Origin: Flavobacterium psychrophilum
GTDB taxonomy: Bacteria; Bacteroidota; Bacteroidia; Flavobacteriales; Flavobacteriaceae
Direction: 5' to 3'
Length of the DNA stretch: 11,178 bases
Assembly: GCA_003243255.1 (NCBI GenBank)
Contig: QFQM01000143.1
Coordinates: forward strand, 1-11,178
Part shown: piece after piece, positions 1 to 7,773 of the stretch
How the letters are laid out: each line of letters starts with the position of its first letter
Numbering within the stretch: the first letter of the stretch is position 1
Notes under the pieces: generated by a model
Told to the model about the DNA's origin: nothing
Database searches by the model: none
The model's input: the letters and a program-made list of their open reading frames with translations, nothing else
Position numbers and translations under genes: made by a program

Positions 1-1109
1 GTAGAAATAATCAGTATTGCCACTCCAGGGAAACATTCACGAAGGTGCGCCACTACCCTTGCCATCTTTCTTTCGTACCAGGTATAGTTTAGCGATCCAT
101 AGTTCAAAACGTTAGTACCATATTGAAGTACAATCAGGTCATATCCCAGCTTTTCATTAAAGGCTTTCATTACCTCGGTATTGAAAGTCGCAATTGGAAG
201 CCCGGAGTTACCCCTGTTCGAGAAGTTGTCTACGTGTACGCCTTTACCGTTATCAAAGTTAAATCCGTAAAAAGGAATCGAATCTGCATGTACAAAGTTT
301 GCCTTGAATGATTTCAGATCTCCCATGCCCAGGCTAAGCGTATTGACCCTTTTTGAAGGATTCAGTTTTTTAGCTATGGTATCTTTACCAACAATAAAGT
401 TTACACTTGCTTCTTTGTTACCTGACCTTCCATAGAAAAGCGTTGGATTGTTCAGTGAAGACAAATGCGAAAGATTGCTGGCTTTATATTTAACCCATAC
501 CGGTTCAACTGTATCTTTTTTCACAAAGAATACATGACCGTTTACACCAAATGGTTTAGCAGGATTTTTTACATTAAGATAAGAAAGTGTTTTCCAGTTC
601 GACGAGAACTGGTGCGATATCGTACTTCTTGATGGTGCCGACTCTGATGTAATATTCACAAAGCCTACACCTTCACCGCCAAACCTGTTTTGAAGGCTTG
701 CCCTGAATTCCTTAACGATCATGTCGCCATCGGTCATGGAGTCGCCAAAGTAAGCGATTCTTACGTTACCCTGCTGTTTGGTTTCCAGCTGAAGCAGCTT
801 TTCATAGAAAAGCACCAAATGCTGATAACCTTTATAATCGTCAAAATTTTCAGTCGGGAATTTAATGCCATTTACCGCTTCAAAGCTAATCTGGCTATTT
901 TCCTGCAATGTGTCGTTTTCCTCTTCAGCCACACCTTCTTCTTCGGCAGCTGCTTCAAGGGCAAGACTGTCTACCACTACGTTTTTAGTAGCAATAGGCG
1001 TTTCAGAAAATATCTTCTTTGGTAAAAAAGGTTTAAACACCAATAGTGATATGATAGATATCACTACAATGGCAAACGACTGAAAAAAGTAAGGCTTATT
1101 CTGGCTCAT
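1..1109 (-). CDS. Membrane-anchored SGNH/GDSL-type hydrolase, 3' end outside the window
   Basis: Partial gene: 369 codons are visible from the ATG at 1109 and no stop is reached before the left edge. The protein starts with a short polar stretch, then one hydrophobic segment (about residues 9-30), which suggests an inner membrane anchor with the rest in the periplasm. An acidic, alanine-rich linker (about 45-70, with EEE runs) follows. The catalytic domain begins with block I, FGDSMTDGD (nucleophile Ser124). A conserved-looking NRGNSGLP lies at about 298-305 and block III reads QYGTNV (331-333), where the usual form is GxND. The C-terminal block with the catalytic Asp and His must lie beyond the window. 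SGNH enzymes remove acyl or acetyl groups from sugars, peptidoglycan or lipids; the substrate here is not known. The start is 10 bases after the argS stop, so the two are probably co-transcribed. The family call is firm; the specific function is open. Confidence 0.85.
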   Translation of the reverse strand, partial: MSQNKPYFFQSFAIVVISIISLLVFKPFLPKKIFSETPIATKNVVVDSLALEAAAEEEGVAEEENDTLQENSQISFEAVNGIKFPTENFDDYKGYQHLVLFYEKLLQLETKQQGNVRIAYFGDSMTDGDMIVKEFRASLQNRFGGEGVGFVNITSESAPSRSTISHQFSSNWKTLSYLNVKNPAKPFGVNGHVFFVKKDTVEPVWVKYKASNLSHLSSLNNPTLFYGRSGNKEASVNFIVGKDTIAKKLNPSKRVNTLSLGMGDLKSFKANFVHADSIPFYGFNFDNGKGVHVDNFSNRGNSGLPIATFNTEVMKAFNEKLGYDLIVLQYGTNVLNYGSLNYTWYERKMARVVAHLRECFPGVAILIIS

Positions 1110-1119
1110 GACTTAACAA

Positions 1120-2901
1120 TTACATGCGCTCAGGCATATCGATACCCAGCAGGCCAAATGCGGCTTTAATAGTTTCACCCACTTTTTTAGAAAGCTGTAC
1201 CCTGAACAACTTAGTATTCATATCTTCCTCACCAAGTATCGATACCACCTGGTAGTAAGAACTGAATTCTTTAGCAAGGTCATAGGCATAATTAGCAATA
1301 ATAGCCGGGCTGTAAGAAAGAGCAGCCGTTTGAACTACCGTTACAAAAAGTTCCATTTGCTTTATAAGGTCTTTTTCCTTTGCATGAAGCTCTACCTCAG
1401 TCACATCGCTAGCCAGGTCAAAATCAGCTTTACGCAGTATAGCCCTTGTCCTTACATACGACATTTGTATGAAAGGCCCTGAATCTCCATTAAAGTCGAT
1501 TGACTCGTTTGGATCAAAAAGGATACGTTTCTTAGGATCTACCCTAAGCATCTGGTATTTAAGGGCGCCAAGGCCAATAGTCTCATATAGTTTTGCTTTC
1601 TCCTCTTCTGAGTAACCTTCAAGTTTACCCAGTTCTTCAGAGATGCTTTTTGCAGTAGCGGTCATTTCAGCCATCAGGTCATCTGCATCAACTACAGTAC
1701 CTTCACGGCTTTTCATTTTTCCTGACGGAAGGTCAACCATTCCGTAAGACAGGTGGTACAGATTCTGAGCCCAGTCATACCCTAATTTCTTAAGAATAAG
1801 GAAAAGCACCTTAAAGTGATAATCCTGCTCGTTACCTACTGTATATACCATACCGCCAACATCTGAAAAATCCTTCACACGCTGGATTGCAGTACCAATA
1901 TCCTGAGTAATGTATACCGATGTTCCGTCTGAACGCAATACGATCTTACGGTCTAGCCCATCAGAAGTAAGATCGATCCAAACCGAACCGTCCGGGTCTT
2001 TTTCAAACACACCTTTAGCAAGGCCATCAGCAACTACATCTTTACCTAAAAGATAGGTATTGCTTTCATAATAGTTCTGGTCAAAACTAACGCCTATGTT
2101 TTTATAGGTCTCTTCAAAACCTTTGTATACCCAACCGTTCATTTTATTCCAAAGCGCCATTACCTCAGCATCACCAGCTTCCCACTTACGAAGCATTTCC
2201 TGAGCTTCAAGAAGTATCGGAGCTTTTTTCTTAGCCTCTTCCTCGGTCATACCCGAAGCTACAAGCTCGTTTATCTCATTTTTATAGTGCTTATCAAACT
2301 CCACATAGTAATTACCTGCAAGTTTATCTCCCTTTATATTGTCGCTCTCCGGAGTTTCGCCATGACCAAATTTCTCATACGCCAGCATCGACTTACAGAT
2401 ATGGATACCCCTGTCGTTGATAACCTGTGTTTTGTAAACTTTTTTACCGGCAGCCTCTATAATGTTAGCTACAGAATAACCCAGCAATACATTACGTACG
2501 TGGCCTAAGTGAAGCGGCTTGTTGGTATTTGGCGAAGCATACTCCACCATAACAGCTTTGCCATTCGGGTCGTGTGCCGGAAAAGCAAATTTGTCATCGT
2601 TTTTAATACCATTAAAATAGTTGATATAGTAAGCATCGGCAATAACAAGGTTAAGGAAACCACCTACCACGTTGAATTTTTCTACCTCAACGGTATTTTC
2701 AACAAGGTACTCTCCTATTTTATTACCAAGCTCAGCAGGATTGCTGCCTTTGATAACCTTAAGCAGCGGAAAAATAACCATGGTAACATCGCCCTCAAAT
2801 TCTTTCCGTGTAGCCTGTAGTTCAACTTTTTCTACAGTTACACCAAACAAAGCGTCGACCGCTTTGACAATCTGGAAAGTTAGGATATTCGATAATGCCA
2901 T
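1120..2901 (-). CDS. argS: Arginyl-tRNA synthetase
   Basis: Class I aminoacyl-tRNA synthetase that charges tRNA-Arg with arginine in the cytoplasm, using ATP. It has 593 residues, within the usual bacterial range. The order is an N-terminal additional domain (about 1-95), then the Rossmann catalytic core. The HIGH motif appears as HLGH (131-134) inside SPNTNKPLHLGH, a form typical of ArgRS. The KMSKS-equivalent loop is KMKSREGT (395-402). A DALR-type anticodon-binding domain follows (about 470-593), ending in the characteristic GIDMPERM. The ATG at 2901 is preceded by TATCTTTG at 2924-2931, a good -7 element, and no in-frame extension is needed. It is the first gene of a likely operon with the SGNH hydrolase. 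All motifs are intact and nothing suggests transfer. Very secure call. Confidence 0.98.
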   Translation of the reverse strand: MALSNILTFQIVKAVDALFGVTVEKVELQATRKEFEGDVTMVIFPLLKVIKGSNPAELGNKIGEYLVENTVEVEKFNVVGGFLNLVIADAYYINYFNGIKNDDKFAFPAHDPNGKAVMVEYASPNTNKPLHLGHVRNVLLGYSVANIIEAAGKKVYKTQVINDRGIHICKSMLAYEKFGHGETPESDNIKGDKLAGNYYVEFDKHYKNEINELVASGMTEEEAKKKAPILLEAQEMLRKWEAGDAEVMALWNKMNGWVYKGFEETYKNIGVSFDQNYYESNTYLLGKDVVADGLAKGVFEKDPDGSVWIDLTSDGLDRKIVLRSDGTSVYITQDIGTAIQRVKDFSDVGGMVYTVGNEQDYHFKVLFLILKKLGYDWAQNLYHLSYGMVDLPSGKMKSREGTVVDADDLMAEMTATAKSISEELGKLEGYSEEEKAKLYETIGLGALKYQMLRVDPKKRILFDPNESIDFNGDSGPFIQMSYVRTRAILRKADFDLASDVTEVELHAKEKDLIKQMELFVTVVQTAALSYSPAIIANYAYDLAKEFSSYYQVVSILGEEDMNTKLFRVQLSKKVGETIKAAFGLLGIDMPERM

Positions 2902-2923
2902 TTTGTATTATTTTTTAAGCGTG

Positions 2924-2931
2924 CAAAGATA
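2924..2931 (-). promoter_or_regulatory. Probable -7 box of the argS promoter
   Basis: On the minus strand the sequence reads TATCTTTG, an exact match to the Bacteroidota TAnnTTTG -7 element, 22 bases before the argS ATG. The nearest upstream TTG is only 12 bases away, so the -33 element is poor. The predicted leader is very short. Confidence 0.55.
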
Positions 2932-3030
2932 AACATATTTTACCAACGTCCTGAAACGATTTTTTGTAAATAAATCATAATTAAAAACAGAATTATGATA
3001 ATGCTTCAATAATTTTAAAAGCACTGACTC

Positions 3031-3058
3031 ACAGGATATTTCAAATTATTACAGGATA
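3031..3058. repeat. Two copies of ACAGGATA, 20 bases apart
   Basis: Identical 8-mers lie at 3031-3038 and 3051-3058, spaced by about two helical turns, in the argS/receptor intergenic region. They sit just downstream of the minus-strand TAACTTTG at 3062-3069. The spacing would suit a protein binding one face of the DNA, but two 8-mers in AT-rich DNA is weak evidence. Confidence 0.3.
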
Positions 3059-3219
3059 CCGCAAAGTTACTCAGAAATTGCCAACCTTATTTTGTTTCTT
3101 TCTAAATAACATTTTTTTCGCATTTTTTTGTAACAAAACATACGGTTGATTGTCTTATCGTTAAATACAAAAAGCTGCGTAGTTATAAAATTCAGCCAAT
3201 GTATGAAGGGCATTCAGTA

Positions 3220-3250
3220 TTGAATGTTAGTTTAACAGACAGTACCTTTG
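3220..3250 (+). promoter_or_regulatory. Promoter of the outer membrane receptor gene
   Basis: TTG at 3220-3222, 20 bases, then TACCTTTG at 3243-3250 match both elements and the spacing of the Bacteroidota housekeeping promoter. Transcription would start near 3256, leaving a leader of about 24 bases before ATG 3280. Because the promoter lies downstream of the more distal in-frame ATG (3199), it decides the start of this gene. Confidence 0.75.
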
Positions 3251-3279
3251 CCAAAGAATCATCAATCAAATCACGAACA

Positions 3280-5694
3280 ATGAAATTTAAGTTCTTATGC
3301 ATGCTCCTGCTTGGGAGCATCATGACTATGGCTGCCCAAAACACAGGCTCCATATCGGGTAAAATTATTGACAGCAAAACTAAAGAGGCGCTACCGTATG
3401 TAAGCATTGTGCTTAAGGAAAACGGCACTGTAACCGGCGGAGGCATCTCTGAAGAAAACGGAACCTTTACCATAAAAGGACTTCCACTGAAAAACTATGC
3501 TGTAGAGATACAGTTTATGGGTTATAAAACCGTAAACCTTACAGCAAATCTTAGCGATGCTGCAAAAAGCATCAATCTTGGCACTATCAATATTGTTGAA
3601 GAAGCTGCAACGCTTGACGAGGTAAACATTGTAAAAGAAGTTTCTACCATCGAACAAAAGCTCGACAGGAAAGTTATTACGGTAGGACGCGACCTTACCA
3701 CTGCCGGTGCCACTGCATCAGACATCATGAACAACATACCATCAGTAAATGTTGACCAGGATGGTAAGATATCTTTGCGCGGAAACCAGAACGTAAGGAT
3801 ACTGATTGACGGAAGGCCTACAAACCTTGACCCTGCACAGTTACTAAAACAGATACCTTCGACCATGATAAAAAAGATCGAGCTTATCACTAATCCAAGT
3901 GCTAAGTATAATCCTGAAGGTATGAGCGGTATAATCAATATCGTACTGCACAAAAATGCCAATGATGGCTTTAACGGTTCTTTCAACAGCGGAATGACCT
4001 TTGGTATCACGCCAAAATTCAACAACTCACTGGACATGAACTACCGTAAGGGCAAAGTGAATTTCTTTGGAAACATCGGTAACAACTTCGGAAAGCATTT
4101 TAACGATGGTTTTGTAAACCGTTATGATGTGGTTTCAAAACAGCTAATCGATGTTGTTAACGACAATGAAAACTACCTTGGTAAAATTGGCCTTGATTAT
4201 TACATCAACGACAACAACACCCTATCGGTTTATACAAACCAGAACTATTCAAACGGGCTGGGTGATGTAAACACAGGTATTATATACCCTACCGGGGCAT
4301 TTGAGGATATATCGCAAACGTCTACATACGATTCTGACAACTACAACAACAGTTATAACCTTGCCTTTAAACACAAGTTTGAAAAAGAGGGCCACACCCT
4401 TGATTTCGAGGCCAACTATAATGACACCAAAACTACTCAGGATGGTGCATTCAGTACGGTAATAGGAAGTGCGGCTCCGGAAGCTTATAACGACCACCTG
4501 GTTGACAAGCGTGGCAATGTTACTGCCAACCTTGATTATGTGAATCCGCTTAGCGAAAAATCAACGCTTGAGGCCGGTGCAGAGGTTCGTACTTACAGAA
4601 CAAAAAACAATTACAACACTAACAATCCGGTAGTAACAGATCCTCAGCAACAGGATGTATACTATACCTACGATATGGATATCTATTCGGCTTATGCCAC
4701 TTTCGGGCAAAAGTTTGATAAATTCAGCTACCAGATAGGTGCACGTTTAGAGAGCTACAAAGTAGAAGCTGACTTTAACCACGGTTATGCAGGATTCAAA
4801 GATGATTATATAACAGTATACCCTTCGGCATACCTTACATATAATATCAATGAAAAGAATATGATGCAGATTAGCTACGGCCGTCGTGTAGACCGTCCGA
4901 GCATAGAACAGACCAAGCCTATCAGGGAGTTCTCGACACCGTTGTTCACATCATTCGGTAATCCGGAATTAAGGCCGCAGTTCACCAACTCGGTTGAATG
5001 GAATTACACTAAAATGTTTGGTAAAGGCTCATCGGTTACGGGAGGTATTTTCTATCGTTTTGTAAATGATGAGATCAGCAGGATCTTCTACCCTAACGAA
5101 ACGACTCCTGATAACGACAACGACCAGATCATGAGCTACGGTAACTTTGACAAAACGTACTCATATGGATTTGAAGTATCAATGAACTACCGAATATTCA
5201 AATGGTGGGATATTCAGCCAGCAATTGATTTCTCAAGCATCAGGCAACGGGGTATGATCTCGCAGCTTGTAGCAGGTACTACTAACGATTACGAATTCAT
5301 AACCAAAACAGTTGATGTTAATGCCTTCAATGCAAGGCTAAACAGTAATTTCAGGGTAAATGACCGTCTTAGCTTTAACCTGTTCGGGTTTTACAGAGGA
5401 CCTGTAAGCAGCGTACAGAACAAAAGTAAAGAAATGTACAAAATAGATTCAGGTGCACGTTATACCCTTCTTGACAACAAGATGTCGTTAAGCGTTCGCT
5501 TTAATGATATGTTCAAAACCATGCGTTACGGATTTGATTCCAACAATCCGTTTACCCAAAGCGGTGAGTTCAGATGGGAAAGCCGCACAGTTTACTTCGG
5601 AATTAACTATATGTTTGGTGGAGGTAAAAACAGAGCTATGCAACGCAAGCAGCGTGACGACAATACAAAACAAGGCGGTGGAGGAATGTTCTAA
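3280..5694 (+). CDS. Outer membrane beta-barrel protein of the TonB-dependent receptor type
   Basis: 804 residues from ATG 3280. A distal in-frame ATG at 3199 would add 27 residues but lies upstream of the promoter and would bury the signal peptide. The signal peptide is MKFKFLCMLLLGSIMTMAA with likely cleavage before Gln20. A carboxypeptidase-regulatory-like domain follows (about 24-108: SGKIIDSKTKEALPYVSIVL, then GTFTIKGLP). Next is a TonB-receptor plug (about 125-230; SLRGNQNVRILIDGRP, then a PSAKYNPEGMSGIINI stretch). The rest is a large barrel rich in alternating aromatic strands. The last strand, near VYFGINYMFGG, is followed by a charged, glycine-rich tail ending GGGGMF. This layout fits the outer membrane beta-barrel family (OMP_b-brl_3) common in Bacteroidota. 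No SusD-like partner is adjacent, so a SusC role is unlikely and the substrate cannot be inferred. No clear TonB box was identified by eye. Confidence 0.93.
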   Translation: MKFKFLCMLLLGSIMTMAAQNTGSISGKIIDSKTKEALPYVSIVLKENGTVTGGGISEENGTFTIKGLPLKNYAVEIQFMGYKTVNLTANLSDAAKSINLGTINIVEEAATLDEVNIVKEVSTIEQKLDRKVITVGRDLTTAGATASDIMNNIPSVNVDQDGKISLRGNQNVRILIDGRPTNLDPAQLLKQIPSTMIKKIELITNPSAKYNPEGMSGIINIVLHKNANDGFNGSFNSGMTFGITPKFNNSLDMNYRKGKVNFFGNIGNNFGKHFNDGFVNRYDVVSKQLIDVVNDNENYLGKIGLDYYINDNNTLSVYTNQNYSNGLGDVNTGIIYPTGAFEDISQTSTYDSDNYNNSYNLAFKHKFEKEGHTLDFEANYNDTKTTQDGAFSTVIGSAAPEAYNDHLVDKRGNVTANLDYVNPLSEKSTLEAGAEVRTYRTKNNYNTNNPVVTDPQQQDVYYTYDMDIYSAYATFGQKFDKFSYQIGARLESYKVEADFNHGYAGFKDDYITVYPSAYLTYNINEKNMMQISYGRRVDRPSIEQTKPIREFSTPLFTSFGNPELRPQFTNSVEWNYTKMFGKGSSVTGGIFYRFVNDEISRIFYPNETTPDNDNDQIMSYGNFDKTYSYGFEVSMNYRIFKWWDIQPAIDFSSIRQRGMISQLVAGTTNDYEFITKTVDVNAFNARLNSNFRVNDRLSFNLFGFYRGPVSSVQNKSKEMYKIDSGARYTLLDNKMSLSVRFNDMFKTMRYGFDSNNPFTQSGEFRWESRTVYFGINYMFGGGKNRAMQRKQRDDNTKQGGGGMF

Positions 5695-5712
5695 ACACTA
5701 CCGCATGACAGC

Positions 5713-5734
5713 TTAATATGAATCTCCATATTAA
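5713..5734. repeat. Small AT-rich inverted repeat after the receptor gene
   Basis: TTAATATG (5713-5720) and CATATTAA (5727-5734) form a perfect 8-bp stem with a 6-base loop. It lies between the receptor stop and the main terminator. It lacks a T run of its own, so it may only protect the transcript's 3' end, or be incidental. Confidence 0.4.
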
Positions 5735-5750
5735 ATTAGGTTTAGGTTGG

Positions 5751-5781
5751 AAAAACCCCGGGAGTTGCGCCCGGGGTTTTT
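5751..5781. terminator. Strong hairpin terminator, probably bidirectional
   Basis: A perfect 12-bp stem, AAAAACCCCGGG (5751-5762) with CCCGGGGTTTTT (5770-5781), encloses a 7-base loop. The GC-rich core with A and T tails works on either strand. It lies 56 bases after the receptor stop (+) and about 72 bases after the L,D-transpeptidase stop (-), so it suits both convergent genes. Confidence 0.9.
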
Positions 5782-5853
5782 GTTTTCTACGCTGTTACGG
5801 GTTAATGAGTTTCTGGTTCAGAGTTCCTCACGAAACCCAAAACACTGAACAGT

Positions 5854-6357
5854 TTATGGTACTATTTCAATAAGTGCATTTTGCTTAACGGCTGCATACA
5901 ATTCATCAATTTCATCATTGGTTACGGCAATACAACCAGCGGTCCAGTCTTTATGGCGATGCAGTTTACCAATATACCCCCTGCCGTTAGGAAGCCCGTG
6001 GATCTTGATATCCCCTCCGGGAGATTTACCCATCTTTTCAGCAGTAGCCTTATCCGCCTCATTGGGATATGACACTCCAAGATTTTTATGATAGGCACTA
6101 CGTGGATTTCGTGCATTAATGGTATACTTACCCTCCGGAGTTTTATTATCACCTTCAAATTGTTTGTGCCCAACAGGATTTTTACCTAAAGCAATACTGT
6201 AGGTCTTAATCAATGTATTTCCTGAATACGCTTCCATTACCCTTTCATCTTTATGCACGATAAGTTTATCTATGTTTACGCCTTTCGGCAGAGGTTTGTC
6301 GGGATACCAGTACCAAACAACAAAGCCAACCGGAATAAGGAGTAATAACCAAAGCAT
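5854..6357 (-). CDS. Small membrane-anchored L,D-transpeptidase (YkuD domain)
   Basis: 167 residues. An N-terminal hydrophobic stretch, MLWLLLLIPVGFVVWYWYP, is probably an uncleaved signal anchor that puts the enzyme in the periplasm. The YkuD fold spans about 30-166. Its substrate-side motif is IKIHGLPNG (His120, Gly121) and its nucleophile motif is DWTAGCIAV (Cys142), followed by TNDEIDELY. L,D-transpeptidases use this Cys to form 3-3 cross-links in peptidoglycan or attach proteins to it. The family's usual S-H-G-C around the Cys is here T-A-G-C, a form I believe occurs in a recognised subgroup. There are no LysM or PG-binding domains, so this is a minimal enzyme. It is transcribed alone, convergent with the receptor gene. 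The specific reaction (cross-linking, protein attachment or hydrolysis) cannot be told from sequence. Confidence 0.93.
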   Translation of the reverse strand: MLWLLLLIPVGFVVWYWYPDKPLPKGVNIDKLIVHKDERVMEAYSGNTLIKTYSIALGKNPVGHKQFEGDNKTPEGKYTINARNPRSAYHKNLGVSYPNEADKATAEKMGKSPGGDIKIHGLPNGRGYIGKLHRHKDWTAGCIAVTNDEIDELYAAVKQNALIEIVP

Positions 6358-6382
6358 ATATTTTCTTGTAGATTTCAGATTT

Positions 6383-6390
6383 CAAAAATA
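6383..6390 (-). promoter_or_regulatory. Possible -7 box for the L,D-transpeptidase
   Basis: The minus strand reads TATTTTTG, matching TAnnTTTG, 25 bases before the ATG at 6357. The nearest upstream TTG is only 11 bases away, so the -33 element is not convincing. The fabH terminator lies just upstream, which makes an independent promoter necessary. Confidence 0.4.
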
Positions 6391-6443
6391 GAAATAAAAC
6401 ACAATCCTGCCCTATTAATAGGGGAAAGCTTCACTCAAACAAT

Positions 6444-6481
6444 AAAAAAACCTGCTTCTAACCTTATAGATTAAGAGCAGG
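6444..6481 (-). terminator. Terminator of the fabH-type gene
   Basis: On the minus strand CCTGCTCTTAATC pairs with GGTTAGAAGCAGG (13 positions, one C-A mismatch and two G-U pairs) around a TATAA loop, followed by seven T. It lies about 68 bases after the fabH stop and separates that gene from the L,D-transpeptidase. Confidence 0.8.
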
Positions 6482-6508
6482 ATTCTAAATTACTCGCCAG
6501 CAGTGGCT

Positions 6509-6543
6509 GACTTTATAACTTTAAAAACTTTATGACTTTCAAC
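6509..6543. repeat. Short ACTTT-type degenerate tandem repeat
   Basis: Four ACTTT units start at 6510, 6518, 6527 and 6535 (spacing 8, 9, 8), directly after the fabH stop and before its terminator. Low-complexity, AT-rich; it may be slippage-derived. No function can be assigned. Confidence 0.4.
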
Positions 6544-6549
6544 TAAAGC

Positions 6550-7560
6550 CTACCATTTAATAATGGCACTTCCCCAGGTAAAGCCGCTACCAAAGGCAGC
6601 TAATACCACAGTGTCGCCTTCTTTGATCTTACCCTGTTCCCATGCTTCGGTTAATGCGATTGGCACTGACGCCGCAGTAGTGTTACCATATTTCATGATG
6701 TTGTTGTACACCTGATCATCGGTAAGTCCAAATTTTTGCTGGATGAACTGCGATATTCTCAGATTCGCCTGGTGAGGGATTAGCATGTCAATATCGCTTA
6801 CCTGAAGATTATTGGCGTTAAGCCCTTCATTAATCACCTCGCTAAAACGAACAACCGCATTTTTGAATACGAACTGACCATTCATATACGGATAATAGCT
6901 TTCATCATTAGGATCGGCATCAGCAATAATATCGGTTACCCAACGCTTGCCCATACCCGGCGCAGTCAGTGAAAGCTCTTCAGCATGCTGCCCTTCTGAA
7001 TGCAGGTGTGTAGACAGTATACCTTTAGTAAGGTCTTCTTCACGGCTAAGTACAGCTGCTCCGGCACCATCACCAAAGATTACCGAAACACCACGCCCTC
7101 GTGTAGTCATATCCAGTCCGGTAGAATGTACTTCAGAACCTATTACCAATATGTTTTTATACATACCTGTTTTAATGAACTGGTCAGCCACCGAGATAGC
7201 ATAGATAAAACCTGAACACTGATTACGTACATCAAGTGCTCCCACAGTGCGTTTCATACCAAGGTCTCTCTGCACAAGCACACCCGGCCCAGGGAAATAA
7301 TAATCAGGGCTAAGGGTTGCAAATATGATGAAGTCAATTTCTTCTTTATCGATACCGGCGCGTTCAATGGCAATCTTTGCTGCCTTTACTCCCATAGTAG
7401 TGGTAGTATCTTCGCCTCTTATTATGTGTCTTCTTTCTTTTATGCCGGTGCGTTCCTGGATCCACTCGTCATTAGTATCCATAATTTTGGAAAGATCGTC
7501 ATTTGTCACAACATTATCCGGAACGTAATAGCCTAAGCCTGAAATTTTTGAATGATACAT
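6550..7560 (-). CDS. fabH: 3-oxoacyl-ACP synthase III (FabH/KAS III type)
   Basis: 336 residues, slightly longer than E. coli FabH (317). KAS III enzymes join a short acyl-CoA to malonyl-ACP and so start type II fatty acid synthesis in the cytoplasm. The catalytic triad is visible: Cys115 in NQCSGF, His263 in IPHQANLR and Asn293 in YGNTTAASVP. Other family signatures are DEWIQERTGI (31-40) and the glycine-rich FGDGAGAAVL (162-171). The C-terminal end GSGFTWGSAIIKW is typical. The start MYHSKISGLGYYVP fits the usual FabH N-terminus. The gene stands alone, not beside rpmF and plsX as the housekeeping fabH often does. It may therefore be a second paralogue with a different starter preference (for example branched-chain) or a role in a specialised lipid or pigment. 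The enzyme class is secure; the exact role is not. Confidence 0.93.
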   Translation of the reverse strand: MYHSKISGLGYYVPDNVVTNDDLSKIMDTNDEWIQERTGIKERRHIIRGEDTTTTMGVKAAKIAIERAGIDKEEIDFIIFATLSPDYYFPGPGVLVQRDLGMKRTVGALDVRNQCSGFIYAISVADQFIKTGMYKNILVIGSEVHSTGLDMTTRGRGVSVIFGDGAGAAVLSREEDLTKGILSTHLHSEGQHAEELSLTAPGMGKRWVTDIIADADPNDESYYPYMNGQFVFKNAVVRFSEVINEGLNANNLQVSDIDMLIPHQANLRISQFIQQKFGLTDDQVYNNIMKYGNTTAASVPIALTEAWEQGKIKEGDTVVLAAFGSGFTWGSAIIKW

Positions 7561-7590
7561 GAATTGATTATTTTATTAAAAATCAGTTTA

Positions 7591-7598
7591 CAAAATTA
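7591..7598 (-). promoter_or_regulatory. Possible -7 box of the fabH-type gene
   Basis: The minus strand reads TAATTTTG, matching TAnnTTTG, 30 bases before the ATG at 7560. No TTG lies at the expected distance. The box overlaps one copy of a 12-base direct repeat. Confidence 0.4.
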
Positions 7599-7620
7599 AA
7601 CATTCTGTAAAATTAAACAT
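7592..7620. repeat. Direct repeat AAAATTAAACAT over the fabH promoter
   Basis: Two identical 12-base copies lie at 7592-7603 and 7609-7620 (period 17), with a looser third copy, CATTTAACAT, right after. The first copy covers the probable -7 box of the fabH-type gene. The arrangement could be an operator or a duplicated core promoter; it is AT-rich, so chance is possible. Confidence 0.45.
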
Positions 7621-7724
7621 CATTTAACATCTGATTTTTAGTTAATGCTATTTTTGTAAGATTATATGCAACGTTTAATTCAACCGGAAAAAAAAGCAAC
7701 ATAACGATTTGACAATCAAACCAT

Positions 7725-7754
7725 TTGATTTATTCAATCTTTATTTTATATTTG
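7725..7754 (+). promoter_or_regulatory. Promoter of the TonB_C-domain protein gene
   Basis: TTG at 7725-7727 (within TTTG), 19 bases, then TATATTTG at 7747-7754 match the Bacteroidota promoter in both elements and spacing. Transcription would start near 7760, about 14 bases before the ATG. A second TATTTTTG at 7649-7656 lacks a proper -33 element. Confidence 0.75.
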
Positions 7755-7773
7755 AACACCAATCCCTCATTTT

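Larger units (their letters stand above)
2902..3279. other. Divergent intergenic region between argS and the outer membrane receptor
   Basis: This 378-base gap lies between two divergent genes. It holds the argS -7 box (2924-2931, minus) and the receptor promoter (3220-3250, plus). It also has a second minus-strand TAACTTTG match at 3062-3069 without a well-spaced TTG, and an 8-base direct repeat ACAGGATA at 3031-3038 and 3051-3058. The rest is AT-rich with T runs. No coding region, tRNA or strong terminator was found. The reading frame that opens at ATG 3199 is the receptor frame read upstream of its promoter and is not taken as coding. Confidence 0.6.

Noticed and set aside
690..1083. Plus-strand open frames inside the SGNH hydrolase region
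   Set aside because: They are antisense to a reading frame with clear SGNH motifs and a membrane anchor, and have no recognisable domain or promoter.
3522..4037. Minus-strand frame of 171 codons within the receptor gene
   Set aside because: It is antisense to the plug domain region; the sense protein has strong family motifs and the antisense product has none.
5816..5850. Inverted repeat GTTCAG/CTGAAC after the L,D-transpeptidase stop
   Set aside because: Only 6-bp arms with a 23-base loop and no T tail; the strong hairpin at 5751-5781 already serves as terminator.
6509..6543. ACTTT repeat as a CRISPR-like or mobile-element repeat
   Set aside because: Units are only 8-9 bases, degenerate and without spacers; it is low-complexity sequence.
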